Assembly: GCA_963817635.1 (NCBI GenBank) | Contig: CAWFPR010000016.1 | Span: 186,001 to 250,000 of the forward strand | Length of the DNA stretch: 64,000 bases | Direction: 5' to 3' | Source: CAWFPR01 sp963817635 | GTDB lineage: Bacteria; Acidobacteriota; Vicinamibacteria; Vicinamibacterales; 2-12-FULL-66-21 | Part shown: in pieces, positions 44,725 to 56,047 of the stretch | How positions within the stretch are numbered: the first letter of the stretch is position 1 | Layout of the letters: each line of letters begins with the position of its first letter | Program-made: the position numbers and the translations under genes | The notes under the pieces: generated by a model | The model's database searches: none | What the model was told of the DNA's origin: nothing | The model's input: the letters and a program-made list of their open reading frames with translations, nothing else

Positions 44725-46722
44725 TTCGACCGTCCGATCTTCAGCAGTGCCGCGCCGTGGCGCGGCACCTCCATCGTGATTGTGTCGCCGGACACGGCGA
44801 GGTCCTTGTGCGTCCACAAGTCCCGCACCGGTTGCGCGCCCGACAGTCCCAACTCCTTCAGCGTCACACTGATCCTTTCGTTCACCGGCGTCCGGTTGAA
44901 CAGCCCGACCGCCATCGTGCCGTCGGCAAGGGGACGCGCCCAGACGTCGGTCCGGCCGTCTCCCCGCAGGCGCCCCGCGGCGCGGCCGAGCGGGTCCTGA
45001 TTGACGGCGAGGACCTCGGGGTTGCCGAGCAGATCGGTCGTGAACGCGTCAATCTGCGACAGGTCCGCGCCGATGAGCAGCGGCGCCGCCTGGAGGCTCC
45101 ACAGCGTGATGTGGGTGATCTGCTCGTTCGGCGTGAGCCGCGTGTCGCGCAGCGCGCGCCCCCACCCGACCTTGCCGACGACGAGCATGTCGGTGTCGTT
45201 CCAGTGACCTGGTCCGGCGAACCGCTCGTGGCCGGTCTGCGCGAATCCGATGCCCGACATGCTCGTCCAGGTATCGGTGATGTCGCCGGTCACGCGCCAG
45301 AGGTTACCGCCGACCTGGTCGCCCCACTCCCACACGTTGCCCCATCCGGTACTGGCACAGGCTGTAGACCATGTCCCGGTCGAGCGTGTCGAGGATGCCG
45401 CGCATCAGTACGTATGGCTTCTGGAGCGCAGGCAGAGGCGAGCGCGCGGCGTCCTTTTCGATGTCGCTGTATGAACACCAGTCGTACTTGATGTAGTCGA
45501 AGCCCCACGCCGCCCACGTGCGCGCGTCCTGCGCTTCGTGCTCGTAGCTGCCCGCGAAGCGCTGCTGGCACGTGCGCGGACCCGGCGAGGAATAGAGGCC
45601 AATCTTCAGTCCTTTGGAATGGACGTAGTCAGCAAGCGCCTTCATGTCCGGGAACTTCTCGTTCGACGTGATCTCTCCGTCCGCCGTGCGCGGCCCTTCC
45701 CAGGCGTCGTCGATGTTCACGTACGTGTAGCCCTGCGCCGCCAGGCCGCTCGTCACCAGCGCGTCGGCGGCCGCGCGCACCTTTGCGGCGTCCACGATAC
45801 CGCCCCAGACGTTCCACGAGTTCCACCCGAGGGGCGGCGTCACGGCGAGTGCGTCGGCCCCGCCAACGATCGTGATTGGTGCGGTTGCCGTACCCTTCGG
45901 TCCGGTGACCGTCACCGACATCACCGTCCTGCCCGGCGCTTTCAGCGAACCGGTGATCACGCCGGTGCCCCGATTCAGACGGAGGCCGGGCGGGAGGTTC
46001 GTCGCGCCGAACTTCAGCGGGCCATCCCCGCTCGCGGGAATCATGAACTGGAACCACCGGCCGGGGGTCGCGCCGGTGACGCGCGGCGAGTTGATGCGGG
46101 GTTCCGCCGTGCGGCTCGGTGCGATCGGAGGCAGTGGCTCCGGAGGCAGCGCCACGATCTCGGGCTGCTGCGCGCCTGGCGCCAGCACGATCATCGCGCC
46201 GCCCCAGATCGCCGAATCGTCGCGGGTTGTGTCGCCACCGTCCCCGATCGACAGGATCAGTTGGCGGGCGCCCGTGAGATCGACGCCCACCTGTCGCGGC
46301 GGTTCGCCACTCCGAAGGATGCCGGAGTCATACGCATGCCGGCCATCGACCCAGACGTCGAAGGTCACGCTGCCCTGCCCAGCCTGCCGCTCGTCGTCGA
46401 TTCCGGCCATCGCGGCGAAGCGCGTCGCGCCTCCCTTGAGGTCGATGACGAGATCCGCGTTCACCTGGAGCGGGAGGCCGTGCGGGTATTCGATGCCGCC
46501 GAGGCTCAACGTCAGCGGTCCGGGTGGAGGCTGCCCCCGCTGGGCACGCGGTCGTCGAATCTGGGCCTGCGACAGATTGAGACTGTCAACCCACACGGCA
46601 TTGGCCGGAGCCTCAGCCCCGTGCAGCGCCTGCGCGTCCTGAACCACGGCGCGGCCTGGAGCAAGCGCGACGAACACGACTGAAAGGACAATCGGCCCGG
46701 TGTGGCTTCGCATGGCGCCCAT
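44721..46722 (-). CDS. GH27 alpha-galactosidase with N-terminal NPCBM domain (frameshifted)
   Basis: Secreted glycosidase of about 667 residues. After the signal peptide (GPIVLSVVFVALAPGRAV) comes a galactose-binding-type NPCBM domain (TFDVWVDGRHAYDSG, QLILSIGDGGDTTRDDSAIWGGAMI). An Ig-like linker follows (GLRLNRGTGVITGSLKAPG), then the catalytic barrel: PPLGWNSWNVWGG, YVNIDDAWEG, GLKIGLYSSPG, FDYIKYDWCS with the nucleophile Asp, and GHWNDTDMLVVG with the acid/base Asp. It ends with a small beta domain (AVGLFNRTPVNERISV). One frame break near 45340, at the RMGQ/NVWEWGD join. Start could also be 46713. Confidence 0.88.
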
Positions 46723-46826
46723 ACTACGACGGGAGAGACGAATCCCGAGTTTTTTCAACCACGGATCACGCGGAGTACACGGATTGCGTCAGGGCTTTGG
46801 CCCGGGGCGGACACCGGGTCCCTGCA
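46723..46826. other. Short intergenic tract with CACGGA repeats
   Basis: Contains AACCACGGATCACGCGGAGTACACGGATTG split as three CACGGA/CACGCGGA steps around 46755-46784, after a T-rich run (GTTTTTTC). No gene seen. It may carry the GH27 promoter. Confidence 0.35.
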
Positions 46827-47522
46827 TCAACGCGGTGCAGCTGGCCGGCCGCGCACGATGGTGACGGCGCCCCATGCGATGGCCACGACCATGATCGTCA
46901 GGCCGGCCCGTCGCGCAAACAGCCCCAGCGTGAGGTCGTGCCGCATCCAGCCGAGCGTGCCGAGCAGGTATTCCCAGTCGTGCCCTTCGACCTCGGCGCC
47001 AGTGTGCCCGCCCAGCAGGACGAGCCGCAGCGCTCGCGCGTCGGCAATGTAGGGTGCGAGATCCACCAGGTTCTGGCCCGCCCACCAGGTGCAGACCGCC
47101 GCGGCGAACTGATCATGCTGACGTAGGAAGGCTACGGCAAACACCAGCGGCACGGCGAACTGGAACAGGCTGCCGCCGAGCACCGTGATGAAACGGCCGA
47201 ACAGGCTGAGGATCACGTGCCCGGCCTCGTGGAACACGAGATTCGGCAGGTGGAGCACCGACTCCATCTCGACCGTACCCATCGGCGCCCGCGCGAAGTG
47301 CCACGTCCAGGCGGCCAGCGCACCAAGCGCCAGCAGGCGCGCAGCCGCGGCGGCGACACCGGAACGCGGACTTCGATCCTCGGCCTCGACGTTCGGGGGC
47401 GGCGGGAGGACGGGAAGAGCCTTGGCGGACAACTGCTTCGCCAGCTTGGCGAAGATCACACCGCACCGCGCGCACTCGACGGCGTCGTCTTCGCAGGGCG
47501 CCGAGCACTTCGGGCAGTCCAT
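46827..47522 (-). CDS. Membrane metalloprotease-like protein with N-terminal zinc ribbon (M50-like)
   Basis: Protein of 231 residues. A zinc ribbon with two CxxC pairs opens it (CPKCSAPC, CARCGVIF). A Pro-rich linker follows, then membrane helices with a metalloprotease motif: LVFHEAGHVILSLFGRFI. A later segment LVDLAPYIADARALRL could carry the third metal ligand (Asp), as in site-2 proteases. Helices include LLALGALAAWTWHFA, FQFAVPLVFAVAFL and LTIMVVAIAWGAVTIV. The zinc-ribbon fusion suggests regulation or substrate binding on the cytosolic side. ATG 47522 is chosen because it begins at the ribbon. Confidence 0.7.
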   Translation of the reverse strand: MDCPKCSAPCEDDAVECARCGVIFAKLAKQLSAKALPVLPPPPNVEAEDRSPRSGVAAAAARLLALGALAAWTWHFARAPMGTVEMESVLHLPNLVFHEAGHVILSLFGRFITVLGGSLFQFAVPLVFAVAFLRQHDQFAAAVCTWWAGQNLVDLAPYIADARALRLVLLGGHTGAEVEGHDWEYLLGTLGWMRHDLTLGLFARRAGLTIMVVAIAWGAVTIVRGRPAAPR

Positions 47523-47606
47523 GGGCGTGCATATTCTCGCACGCGGCAGCACAGCCGCGCGTGCTACGGTATGCCCATGACTCGCTGGCCTCTTGCCGGG
47601 TGACCT

Positions 47607-49176
47607 GTGCCGCTTTTCCTTGGACTCGACTGCGGCACGCAGGGCCTGACCGCGATGCTGATCGAGGCGGGCGAGGGTCCGACCCGCGTCGTTCTTCGAA
47701 CACTCACTCGACTTCGACCGCGACTTCCCTGGCTACGGCACCACGCACGGCGTGCACCGCGAGCGGGCGGGACTGATCGTCACCGCGCCGCCCGCGATGT
47801 GGACGGCGGCTCTCGATCGCATGCTGGGCGTGATTGCGAACAGCGGCTGCGACCCGGCGCGCATCCGCGCAATTTCGGGGTCGGCGCAGCAGCACGGTAC
47901 CGTCTACCTCGCGCGTGAGGTCGAGACGGCGTTCGCCGCGCTCGACGCCGAGCGGCCCGTCGCGGACCAGGTCGACGAGCTGTTCTCACGCGGGGAGTCG
48001 CCGGTCTGGATGGACGAGAGCACGCGGTCGCAATGCGATGCGATCGACGCGGCGCTGGGCGGCTCCGCGGCGACCGCGCGGCTGACCGGGTCGGTCGCGA
48101 CGGAGCGTTTCGCGGGGCCACAGATTCGCAGGTTTTTCGAGGAGCAGCCCGACACGTACCTGGCGACGCGGCGCATCCACCTGGTCAGCTCGTTTCTTGC
48201 GTCGCTCCTCGCGGGGCGCGACGCGCCGATCGATCCCGGGGACGGCGCCGGCATGAACCTGATGGACATCGCGCGGTTCGAATGGTCGGCCGACGCGCTC
48301 GATGCGACGGCCCCGGATCTCGGCGCCCGGCTGCCCGTGCTTGCGCCGTCCTGGACCGTCGCGGGCTCGCTCGCCCCGTTCTGGCAGCGCTGGCACGGCC
48401 TGCCGCCGGCCGACGTGGTCGCGTGGTCCGGGGACAATCCGTGCAGTCTCGTGGGCACCGGCCTGGTGCGTGAAGCCGATCTCGGCATCTCGCTCGGCAC
48501 GAGCGACACCGTGTTCGCGTTCCGGCGCGACCTCCCACAGCCGGGATCGGCCTCGCACATCTTCGGCTCGCCGACCGGCGGGTACATGGCGCTTGTCTGC
48601 TTCCGCAACGGCTCGCTCGCGCGCGAAGCCGTCCGCGACCGTTTCGGGCTCGACTGGCCCGCCTTCTCCGCGTGCCTGCGCCAGACGCCTGCCGGCAACG
48701 ACGGCGCCCTGCTGCTGCCCTGGTTCGAACCGGAAGTCACGCCGCGGGTCCACGCCGGCGTGCACCGATCGGGGCTCGCGCCGGACGAGGCGGCGCGTCA
48801 CGTGCGCGCCATCGTCGAAGCCCAGATGCTCGCCATGGCTACGCACTCCGAGGGGCTCGGCGGCCGCTGCGATCGCATCGTCGCCACCGGCGGCGCATCC
48901 GCCAACCGCGAGATTCTCCAGGTGATGGCCGACGTCTTCGACGCGGACGTGTATCAGGGAGCCGGGGGCAACGGCGCCTGCCTGGGCGCCGCGCTGCGCG
49001 CATGGCACGCGCACGAGCAGGCGCACGGGCGGGTTCTCGGGTGGGATCGGGTCGTCGATGGGATCACGCAGCCGGTGGAATCCACGCGCATCCGGCCCGT
49101 CGCGGCCCACGCCGCCGCCTACCGCGAGATGCGGCCGCGTTACAGGGCGTTCGAACAGCGCATGCTTGCCGGGTGA
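47607..49176 (+). CDS. FGGY-family carbohydrate kinase, xylulokinase-like (frameshifted)
   Basis: Sugar kinase of about 522 residues. The N-terminal phosphate-binding strand is FLGLDCGTQGLTAML; then after a frame break near 47695 it continues FEHSLDFDRDFPGYGTTHG, AISGSAQQHGTVY, PVWMDESTRSQCDAI, NLMDIARFEWSADAL, VVAWSGDNPCSLVG with the catalytic Asp, LGISLGTSDTVFAF and the ATP-site segment IVATGGASANREILQVMADVF. This matches XylB-type xylulokinases. GTG at 47607 is the only start before the conserved strand. It could phosphorylate D-xylulose or a related ketose brought in by the adjacent ABC system. Confidence 0.82.
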
Positions 49177-49196
49177 TCGCGTCTCCCAGCCTGCCC

Positions 49197-50357
49197 CTAC
49201 GACACGCCGAACGTGAAGACGGTCTTCGTCGAATACTCCTGGCCCGGACGCAGGATCGTCGAGGGGAAGGCTGGCTTGTTCGGCGAATCCGGGTAGTGCT
49301 GCGTCTCGAGGCAGAAGCCGCTGCGGCGCTCGTAGACGTGGCCGCTTTTTCCCGTGATCGTGCCGTCGAGAAAATTGCCCGAGTAGAACTGAATGCCCGG
49401 CTCTGTGGTTCTGATCTCCAGCGTGCGGCCGGTCTTCGGCTCGACGACGCGAGCGGCCAGTTGCAGTCCGTTGCCCGTCGTGCGGTTCAGCACCCAGTTG
49501 TGGTCGTAGCCCTGCCCGTTCTTCAACTGCGGGTCGTCCTCGTTGATCCGCGCGCCGATGGCCGTCGGCTTGCGGAAATCGAACGGCGTCCCCTGAACCA
49601 GGGCAAGCTGACCCGTCGGAATCAGCGTGTCGTCAACCGGCGTGTACCGATCCGCGTTGATCGACAACAGGTGGCCGAGGATGTCTCCGGAGCCCTCCCC
49701 CGCGAGGTTGAAGTAGCTGTGTTGTGTCAGGTTGACGGGCGTCGCCTTGTCGGTCGTCGCGTGATACTCGACGATCAGCTCGTTCCGATCGGTCAGTAGA
49801 TAGCTGACCCGCACCGTCAGATTGCCGGGATAGCCTTCCTCGCCGTCCGGGCTGGTCCGTGTGAACGCCACGCCGACGCCCTCGGCGCTCTCGATCGGCT
49901 CGGCGTGCCAGATGACCTTGTCGAATCCCTTCACGCCGCCGTGCAGGTGGTTCGGACCGTTGTTGGCGGCAAGCGTGTAGGTCTTGCCATCGAGCGTGAA
50001 CTGCGCCTTGCCGATGCGGTTGCCGTAGCGGCCGATGATCGCGCCGAAGTACGGCGGGTCCTTCAGGTAGCCGTCGAGCCGGTCGAAGCCCAGCACGACG
50101 TCGCCCATCCGGCCCGGCACGGTCCGGAACTTGAGGCTCGTAATGGTGCCGCCGTAGGTGATTGCCTTTATCTCGACGCCGTTGGCATTGGTGAACATGT
50201 AGACGTCCACAGCCTGGCCGGCTGCTGTCGTGCCGAAAGACGCCTTGGTCACGGTAGATCCTTTTGAAGCCACGGCCGGCGTTCCCTGCGCGGTGAGCAC
50301 GGCATGGCAGATGAGGGCGGCTGCGACAGCCGCGGGCGCGAATCGAACACGCGTCAT
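49197..50357 (-). CDS. Aldose 1-epimerase (mutarotase), exported
   Basis: Interconverts alpha and beta anomers of aldoses before transport or catabolism. 386 residues with a signal peptide (AAVAAALICHAVLTAQG), so it acts in the periplasm. Active-site motifs of the GalM family: IGRYGNRIG, NHLHGGVKGFDKVIW (His), VNLTQHSYFNLAGEGSG (catalytic His), YDHNWVL (Asp) and CLETQHYPDSPN (catalytic Glu). Divergent from the ABC importer operon across 44 bases. Confidence 0.92.
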   Translation of the reverse strand: MTRVRFAPAAVAAALICHAVLTAQGTPAVASKGSTVTKASFGTTAAGQAVDVYMFTNANGVEIKAITYGGTITSLKFRTVPGRMGDVVLGFDRLDGYLKDPPYFGAIIGRYGNRIGKAQFTLDGKTYTLAANNGPNHLHGGVKGFDKVIWHAEPIESAEGVGVAFTRTSPDGEEGYPGNLTVRVSYLLTDRNELIVEYHATTDKATPVNLTQHSYFNLAGEGSGDILGHLLSINADRYTPVDDTLIPTGQLALVQGTPFDFRKPTAIGARINEDDPQLKNGQGYDHNWVLNRTTGNGLQLAARVVEPKTGRTLEIRTTEPGIQFYSGNFLDGTITGKSGHVYERRSGFCLETQHYPDSPNKPAFPSTILRPGQEYSTKTVFTFGVS

Positions 50358-50401
50358 GGGATGCTCCGCTGAATCAAGAGTGAACGCCCGGCCGTAGTAA
50401 C

Positions 50402-51913
50402 ATGGCCGCGCCCCACACCATTATGGCAGGCCTCGAGTTCCGTGATGTGCGCAAGTCGTTCGGCGCCGTGGAGGCGTTGAAGGGAGTCACCTTCAGTGTG
50501 GCCGAAGGGACGGCGCACGCGCTGGTTGGCGAGAATGGCGCGGGCAAATCCACACTGCTGAAGATTCTCGCCGGCATCGTGCGCCCGGATGGCGGCGAGC
50601 TCCACTGGCACGGCCAGCGGCTGACGCTGGGGAGCCCGCGCGGTGCGCTCGAATGCGGCATCGGCATGGTCTACCAGGAGATGCTGTCGTTCCCGAACCT
50701 CTCGGTGAGCGCCAACATCTTCGCGGGACGCGAGCTCACCTCGGCCGGCCGCCTGCTCGAGCCGGCGATGCGGGCCCGCACGCGCGTGCTGCTCGACGAG
50801 CTCCATCTCGCGGTCGATCCCCGCGCGCGGGCCGAGTCCCTGTCGGCCGCGCACCGCCAGCTCCTCCAGGTGGCGCGGGCGCTCGCGTTCGAGTGCCGTA
50901 TCCTCGTGCTCGACGAGCCGACCACCTCGCTCACCGACGCGGAAGCCGATCACCTGTTCGCGGTGCTGCAGCGCCTGAAGGCGCGCGGCACGACGCTGCT
51001 CTATGTCTCGCACCGGCTTCCCGAGGTGTTCCGGTTGTGCGACGTGATTACGGTGCTGCGCGACGGCGCCTACGCCGGCTCGTTCGCGCGCGCCGAGGCT
51101 GCACCCGCGCAGATCGTTCGGGCGATGGTCGGGCGCGACCTGCCGCCGCGGGCCGAACATGCGCGTGTGGCGGACGACGCCGCGGCGCTGTCGGTCGCCG
51201 GGCTGACCCGGGAGCCGTGCTTCCGGGACGTGAGCCTGAGCGTCAAGGGAGGTGAAGTCGTCGGCCTCTTCGGACTCGTCGGGTCCGGGCGGTCGGAACT
51301 GCTCGAAACGATTTTCGGGTTGACGCCGCCCGACCGCGGCGAAGTGCGTGTGGCCGGAGACGTCGTGCGCCTGCGCAACCCGCGTCAGGCAGCGCGTGCC
51401 GGTATCGCGCTCGTGCCCGAGGAGCGCCAGCGGCAGGGACTGTTCTTCAACCTCTCGGTGCGCCACAACCTGATGCTGCCGTCGCGAACCGCAGCCGGCA
51501 CGGTGATCATCCGGAGCGCCGCCGAGCGGCGCGAGTCGAACGAACTGCTGGATGCCTGGCGCATCAAGGCAGCGAGCCAGGACGTCCTTCCGGACTCCCT
51601 GAGCGGCGGCAACCAGCAGAAAGTCGTGCTGGCCAAGTGGCTCGCGACGTCGCCGCGGGTGCTGCTCCTGGACGAACCAACGAAGGGCGTGGACGTGGGC
51701 GCGAAGTTCGAGATTCACGAAATCATCCGGCGCCAGGCGGCCGGCGGGCTGGCCTGTCTCGTCGTGTCGAGCGACCTGCCCGAGGTGCTGTCGCTCTGCG
51801 ATCGCATCGTCGTCATGCGCGAGGGACGCGTGCAGGGGGAAATCGCCGGCGCGGACGCGACGGAAGAAGCGGTGATGCGCCTGGCGACCGCCGAATTGAG
51901 GCACGCCTCGTGA
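50402..51913 (+). CDS. Sugar ABC importer ATP-binding protein with two nucleotide-binding domains (RbsA/XylG/MglA type)
   Basis: ATPase of 503 residues with tandem ABC domains. Domain one: Walker A GENGAGKST, a degenerate signature in ESLSAAHRQLLQVARAL, Walker B ILVLDEPTTSL. Domain two: LFGLVGSGRSELL replaces a full Walker A, signature DSLSGGNQQKVVLAKWL, Walker B VLLLDEPTKGVDVG. This degenerate second site is characteristic of the CUT2 sugar importers. The start may be 50402 or 50423; the latter gives the family-like GLEFRDVRKSFG. The stop overlaps the permease GTG (GTGA). Confidence 0.93.
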   Translation: MAAPHTIMAGLEFRDVRKSFGAVEALKGVTFSVAEGTAHALVGENGAGKSTLLKILAGIVRPDGGELHWHGQRLTLGSPRGALECGIGMVYQEMLSFPNLSVSANIFAGRELTSAGRLLEPAMRARTRVLLDELHLAVDPRARAESLSAAHRQLLQVARALAFECRILVLDEPTTSLTDAEADHLFAVLQRLKARGTTLLYVSHRLPEVFRLCDVITVLRDGAYAGSFARAEAAPAQIVRAMVGRDLPPRAEHARVADDAAALSVAGLTREPCFRDVSLSVKGGEVVGLFGLVGSGRSELLETIFGLTPPDRGEVRVAGDVVRLRNPRQAARAGIALVPEERQRQGLFFNLSVRHNLMLPSRTAAGTVIIRSAAERRESNELLDAWRIKAASQDVLPDSLSGGNQQKVVLAKWLATSPRVLLLDEPTKGVDVGAKFEIHEIIRRQAAGGLACLVVSSDLPEVLSLCDRIVVMREGRVQGEIAGADATEEAVMRLATAELRHAS

Positions 51914-52869
51914 AGCGCCTGTGGCGGATCCGCGAGCTGAGCACGCTCGCGATCCTGGTGGCCGAGATCGCCTTCTTCACGCGGTACCTCTGGCCCGAGG
52001 GAGGCCGCGCGCATCCCTTCTTCAACTGGGAAAATGCGCTGCTCATCCTGAAGTACTCGTCGATCTACGGCATTGCGGCGGTCGGGGCCGCCATCGTGAT
52101 CATCTCCGGCGGCATCGACCTGTCGCCGGGTGCGGTGATGGCGCTCGCGGGAGTGGTCACGAGCGGGCTGTTCGTCGAAGCAGGCTGGACGCTCGGGATG
52201 GCGACGGGCGCCGGCCTGGCGACGGGCCTCGCCGCCGGGCTCCTCAGCTCGGCCCTCGTCGTGCTGGCTCGGCTTCCGCCCTTCATCGCCACGCTTGGCG
52301 TCATGGGGATCACGCGCGGCGCGGCATTCATCATCACCGAGGGACGCTACTTCGACGTGTCGTCGAAACTCGTGGGCGGCTGGCGCCCGCTCGGGCTGCC
52401 GGCCGACTGGGTCGCACCGCTCATCATGGTGCTGCTCGCGCTCGTCTTCCAGATCCTGATGACGAAGTTCCAGTGGGGCCGGGCCGTGTTCGCTGTCGGC
52501 GGCAACGAAACGGCCGCGCTCTTTTCAGGTATCGCGATCGGCCGGCTGAAGACGTCGGTTTACGTGCTGAGCGGACTGCTCGCGGCCGTCTCGGGCATCG
52601 TTCTCGTCGTCGTTCAGGGCCAGGGAAAAGCGGACCTCGCAACCGGCTACGAACTGGATATCATTGCCTCGGCGGTCGTCGGCGGCGCGAGCCTCTCAGG
52701 AGGGCGCGGGTCGGTGCTCGGAGCGGTGCTCGGCACGCTGATTTTCGGCGTTCTCCGCAACGCGCTCCCCCAGATTCCAGGCGCGACGTTTTACGATCGC
52801 CTGATCGTCGGACTGGTCGTGATCGTCATCGTCGTCATGGACCAGTTGTTGCTGAAGAAGACGGAGTAG
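51910..52869 (+). CDS. Sugar ABC importer permease (CUT2, RbsC/XylH type)
   Basis: Membrane subunit of 319 residues with about eight to ten helices. Family motifs: IVIISGGIDLSPGAVMALAGV, FIATLGVMGITRGAAFIITEGR, VFAVGGNETAALFSGI and ASAVVGGASLSGGRGSVLGAVLGTLI. GTG 51910 overlaps the ATPase stop, indicating coupling. It pairs with the ATPase upstream and the binding lipoprotein downstream. Confidence 0.93.
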   Translation: MKRLWRIRELSTLAILVAEIAFFTRYLWPEGGRAHPFFNWENALLILKYSSIYGIAAVGAAIVIISGGIDLSPGAVMALAGVVTSGLFVEAGWTLGMATGAGLATGLAAGLLSSALVVLARLPPFIATLGVMGITRGAAFIITEGRYFDVSSKLVGGWRPLGLPADWVAPLIMVLLALVFQILMTKFQWGRAVFAVGGNETAALFSGIAIGRLKTSVYVLSGLLAAVSGIVLVVVQGQGKADLATGYELDIIASAVVGGASLSGGRGSVLGAVLGTLIFGVLRNALPQIPGATFYDRLIVGLVVIVIVVMDQLLLKKTE

Positions 52870-52893
52870 AAGCTTCCGATCCATTTTTTGTAG

Positions 52894-52913
52894 CTTCCGG
52901 CTTCAGCCGGAAG
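52894..52913. repeat. Perfect inverted repeat between permease and binding-protein genes
   Basis: CTTCCGGCT-TC-AGCCGGAAG: nine-base-pair stem with a two-base loop. It lies 24 bases after the permease stop and 14 before the binding-protein start. Hairpins here can protect or separate transcript segments so the binding protein is made in excess. Confidence 0.75.
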
Positions 52914-52927
52914 GCAGAGGCCGATCA

Positions 52928-53890
52928 ATGATCCGACAGCGTTTCACACTCTGCGTTCTTCTGGCCGTGACACTTGCCGGCTGCGGCGGCGCGCAGGAGA
53001 CGACGGCACCGCCAGCCAGGAAACTCCGGTTTGCCGTCATTCCCAAGGCGCTCGATATCACGGTCTTCAACTACGCGAAGATCGGCGCGGAGCGGCAGGC
53101 AGCCGCGTTTGGAGACGTCGAGATTCTCTGGAACGCGCCGGCCAGCGCGGATCAGCTGAAGCAGAAGGAGATCCTCGAGTCGTACATCACGCAGCGCGTG
53201 GACGGGATCGCCATCTCCGCGCTCAATGGCGATTTCCTGACCGACACCATCAACCACGCGATCGACGTGGGGATTCCGGTGGTGACGTGGGACTCGGACG
53301 CGCCGAAGTCGAAGCGGATGGCCTTCTACGGCGTGGACGACCTCGCTTCCGGCCGGATCCTGGGCGAGCAGGCCGTCAAGATGCTCGCCGGCAAAGGCAC
53401 GGTCGCGATCATCACGAGCTACGGCGCATCGAACCTCCAGCAGCGGCTCGAAGGCGTCAGGGACGTACTCGCTCAACACCCCGACATCAAGATCGTCGAG
53501 ACGTACGACACCAAGGAGGATGCGTTGCGCTGCGCCGAGATCATCTCGACCGGCACGCGCCGCTACCCCGATCTGGGCGCGTGGATTTCAGTCGGCGGTT
53601 GGCCGGTGTTCACCCGGAATGCGCTCGCCTCGGTGGACCCGGCGAAAACCAAGGTCATCTCGTTCGACACCAATCCGCCGGCGCCCGACCTGCTCAAGGA
53701 AGGCAAGGTGCAGGTCCTGCTGGGCCAGAAGTATTTCGGATGGGGCACCGAGACCGTGAAGCTCCTGCACGAGATCAAGGACGGCAGGATGCCCGAGCAG
53801 ACCATCATCGACTCCGGCGTGGACATCGTGACGAAGGACAACGTGGACGCCTACGTCGCGCAATGGAAGAAGATGGAGGCGGGCGGATAG
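52928..53890 (+). CDS. Periplasmic sugar-binding lipoprotein of the ABC importer
   Basis: Solute-binding protein of 320 residues of the periplasmic-binding-protein 1/LacI fold. The lipobox is LAVTLAGC (lipidated Cys near residue 19), followed by a short linker. Family features: FAVIPKALDITVFNYAKIGAERQA, QRVDGIAISALNGDFLTDTI, GIPVVTWDSDAPKSKR, GKGTVAIITSYGASNLQQRLEG and GKVQVLLGQKYFGWG. The likely ligand is a monosaccharide; neighbours point to an aldopentose or galactose, but the sequence does not decide. Confidence 0.9.
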   Translation: MIRQRFTLCVLLAVTLAGCGGAQETTAPPARKLRFAVIPKALDITVFNYAKIGAERQAAAFGDVEILWNAPASADQLKQKEILESYITQRVDGIAISALNGDFLTDTINHAIDVGIPVVTWDSDAPKSKRMAFYGVDDLASGRILGEQAVKMLAGKGTVAIITSYGASNLQQRLEGVRDVLAQHPDIKIVETYDTKEDALRCAEIISTGTRRYPDLGAWISVGGWPVFTRNALASVDPAKTKVISFDTNPPAPDLLKEGKVQVLLGQKYFGWGTETVKLLHEIKDGRMPEQTIIDSGVDIVTKDNVDAYVAQWKKMEAGG

Positions 53891-53895
53891 TCCGC

Positions 53896-54310
53896 TCACG
53901 TCTTCGTGGGCTGAGGCCCACGCGGCGCGGGACAGCTCTCGAGCCACGCCTGTTCCGCCTCGTCGAAGACCCGGGACCGCGTCAGGAACCGCACGCCGAG
54001 CGGAGCCTCGAGTGAAAAGCCGCTCCCGCGGCCGGGGACGAGGTCGATCAGCAGCTGGGTGTGCTGCCAGGTACTCGTATTGCTGTGCCCCGATGTAGAA
54101 CGGCGTGCCACCGATCTCGCCGAGCCAGACGTCCCTCGCGCCGATCCGGAATTCATCCCGGGGGAAGCACATCGGTGAGCTGCCGTCGCAACATCCACCC
54201 GACTGGTGGAACACCAGCGGCCCGTGCTGCGCCACGAGCTGGCGCAGCACCTCCTCGGCCGCTTCCGTGATGGCAACGCGCGCGACGCCTGTCTGCGGCG
54301 GGTCGATCAT
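53896..54310 (-). CDS. DUF779 protein, partner of aldehyde dehydrogenase (frameshifted)
   Basis: Small protein of about 137 residues. The defining motif VFHQSGGCCDGSSPMCF carries three Cys. Then ARDVWLGEIGGTPFYIGAQQYEYL, and after a frame break near 54072 QHTQLLIDLVPGRGSGFSLE and a C-terminal FLTRSRVF. DUF779 genes are known to sit beside acetaldehyde-type dehydrogenases, as here; the biochemical role is not established. It starts nine bases after the dehydrogenase stop. Confidence 0.85.
53907..53924. terminator. Hairpin between convergent genes
   Basis: CGTGGGC-TGAG-GCCCACG forms a seven-base-pair stem with a four-base loop, 16 bases after the binding-protein stop. It overlaps the last codons of the convergent DUF779 gene. 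There is no T-run. Confidence 0.4.
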
Positions 54311-54319
54311 CGGACGTCC

Positions 54320-55870
<1,551 letters not shown>

Positions 55871-55886
55871 AGTCTGACTCCCTCTG

Positions 55887-55911
55887 GAGACCTGACCCCG
55901 AGGGGTCTCCG
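55887..55911. repeat. Inverted repeat in the leader of the aldehyde dehydrogenase gene
   Basis: GGAGACC and GGTCTCC pair over seven bases around a loop of about ten bases. It sits between the upstream secreted-protein gene and the ATG at 55870, so it may be an operator or leader hairpin. The 177-base gap holds no gene. Confidence 0.4.
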
Positions 55912-56047
55912 TTTCGCTGGTATCCGCCTTCGATCCGGTCCTGCCGGGGCCTGACGACACAGTGCTTCGCCTGCGACGCGGTCGAAGGTGCAGAGCGACC
56001 CTCAGGGCGGGCGTCTGCCCGACTCCTGAGGGGCACGCGAGCGATCG

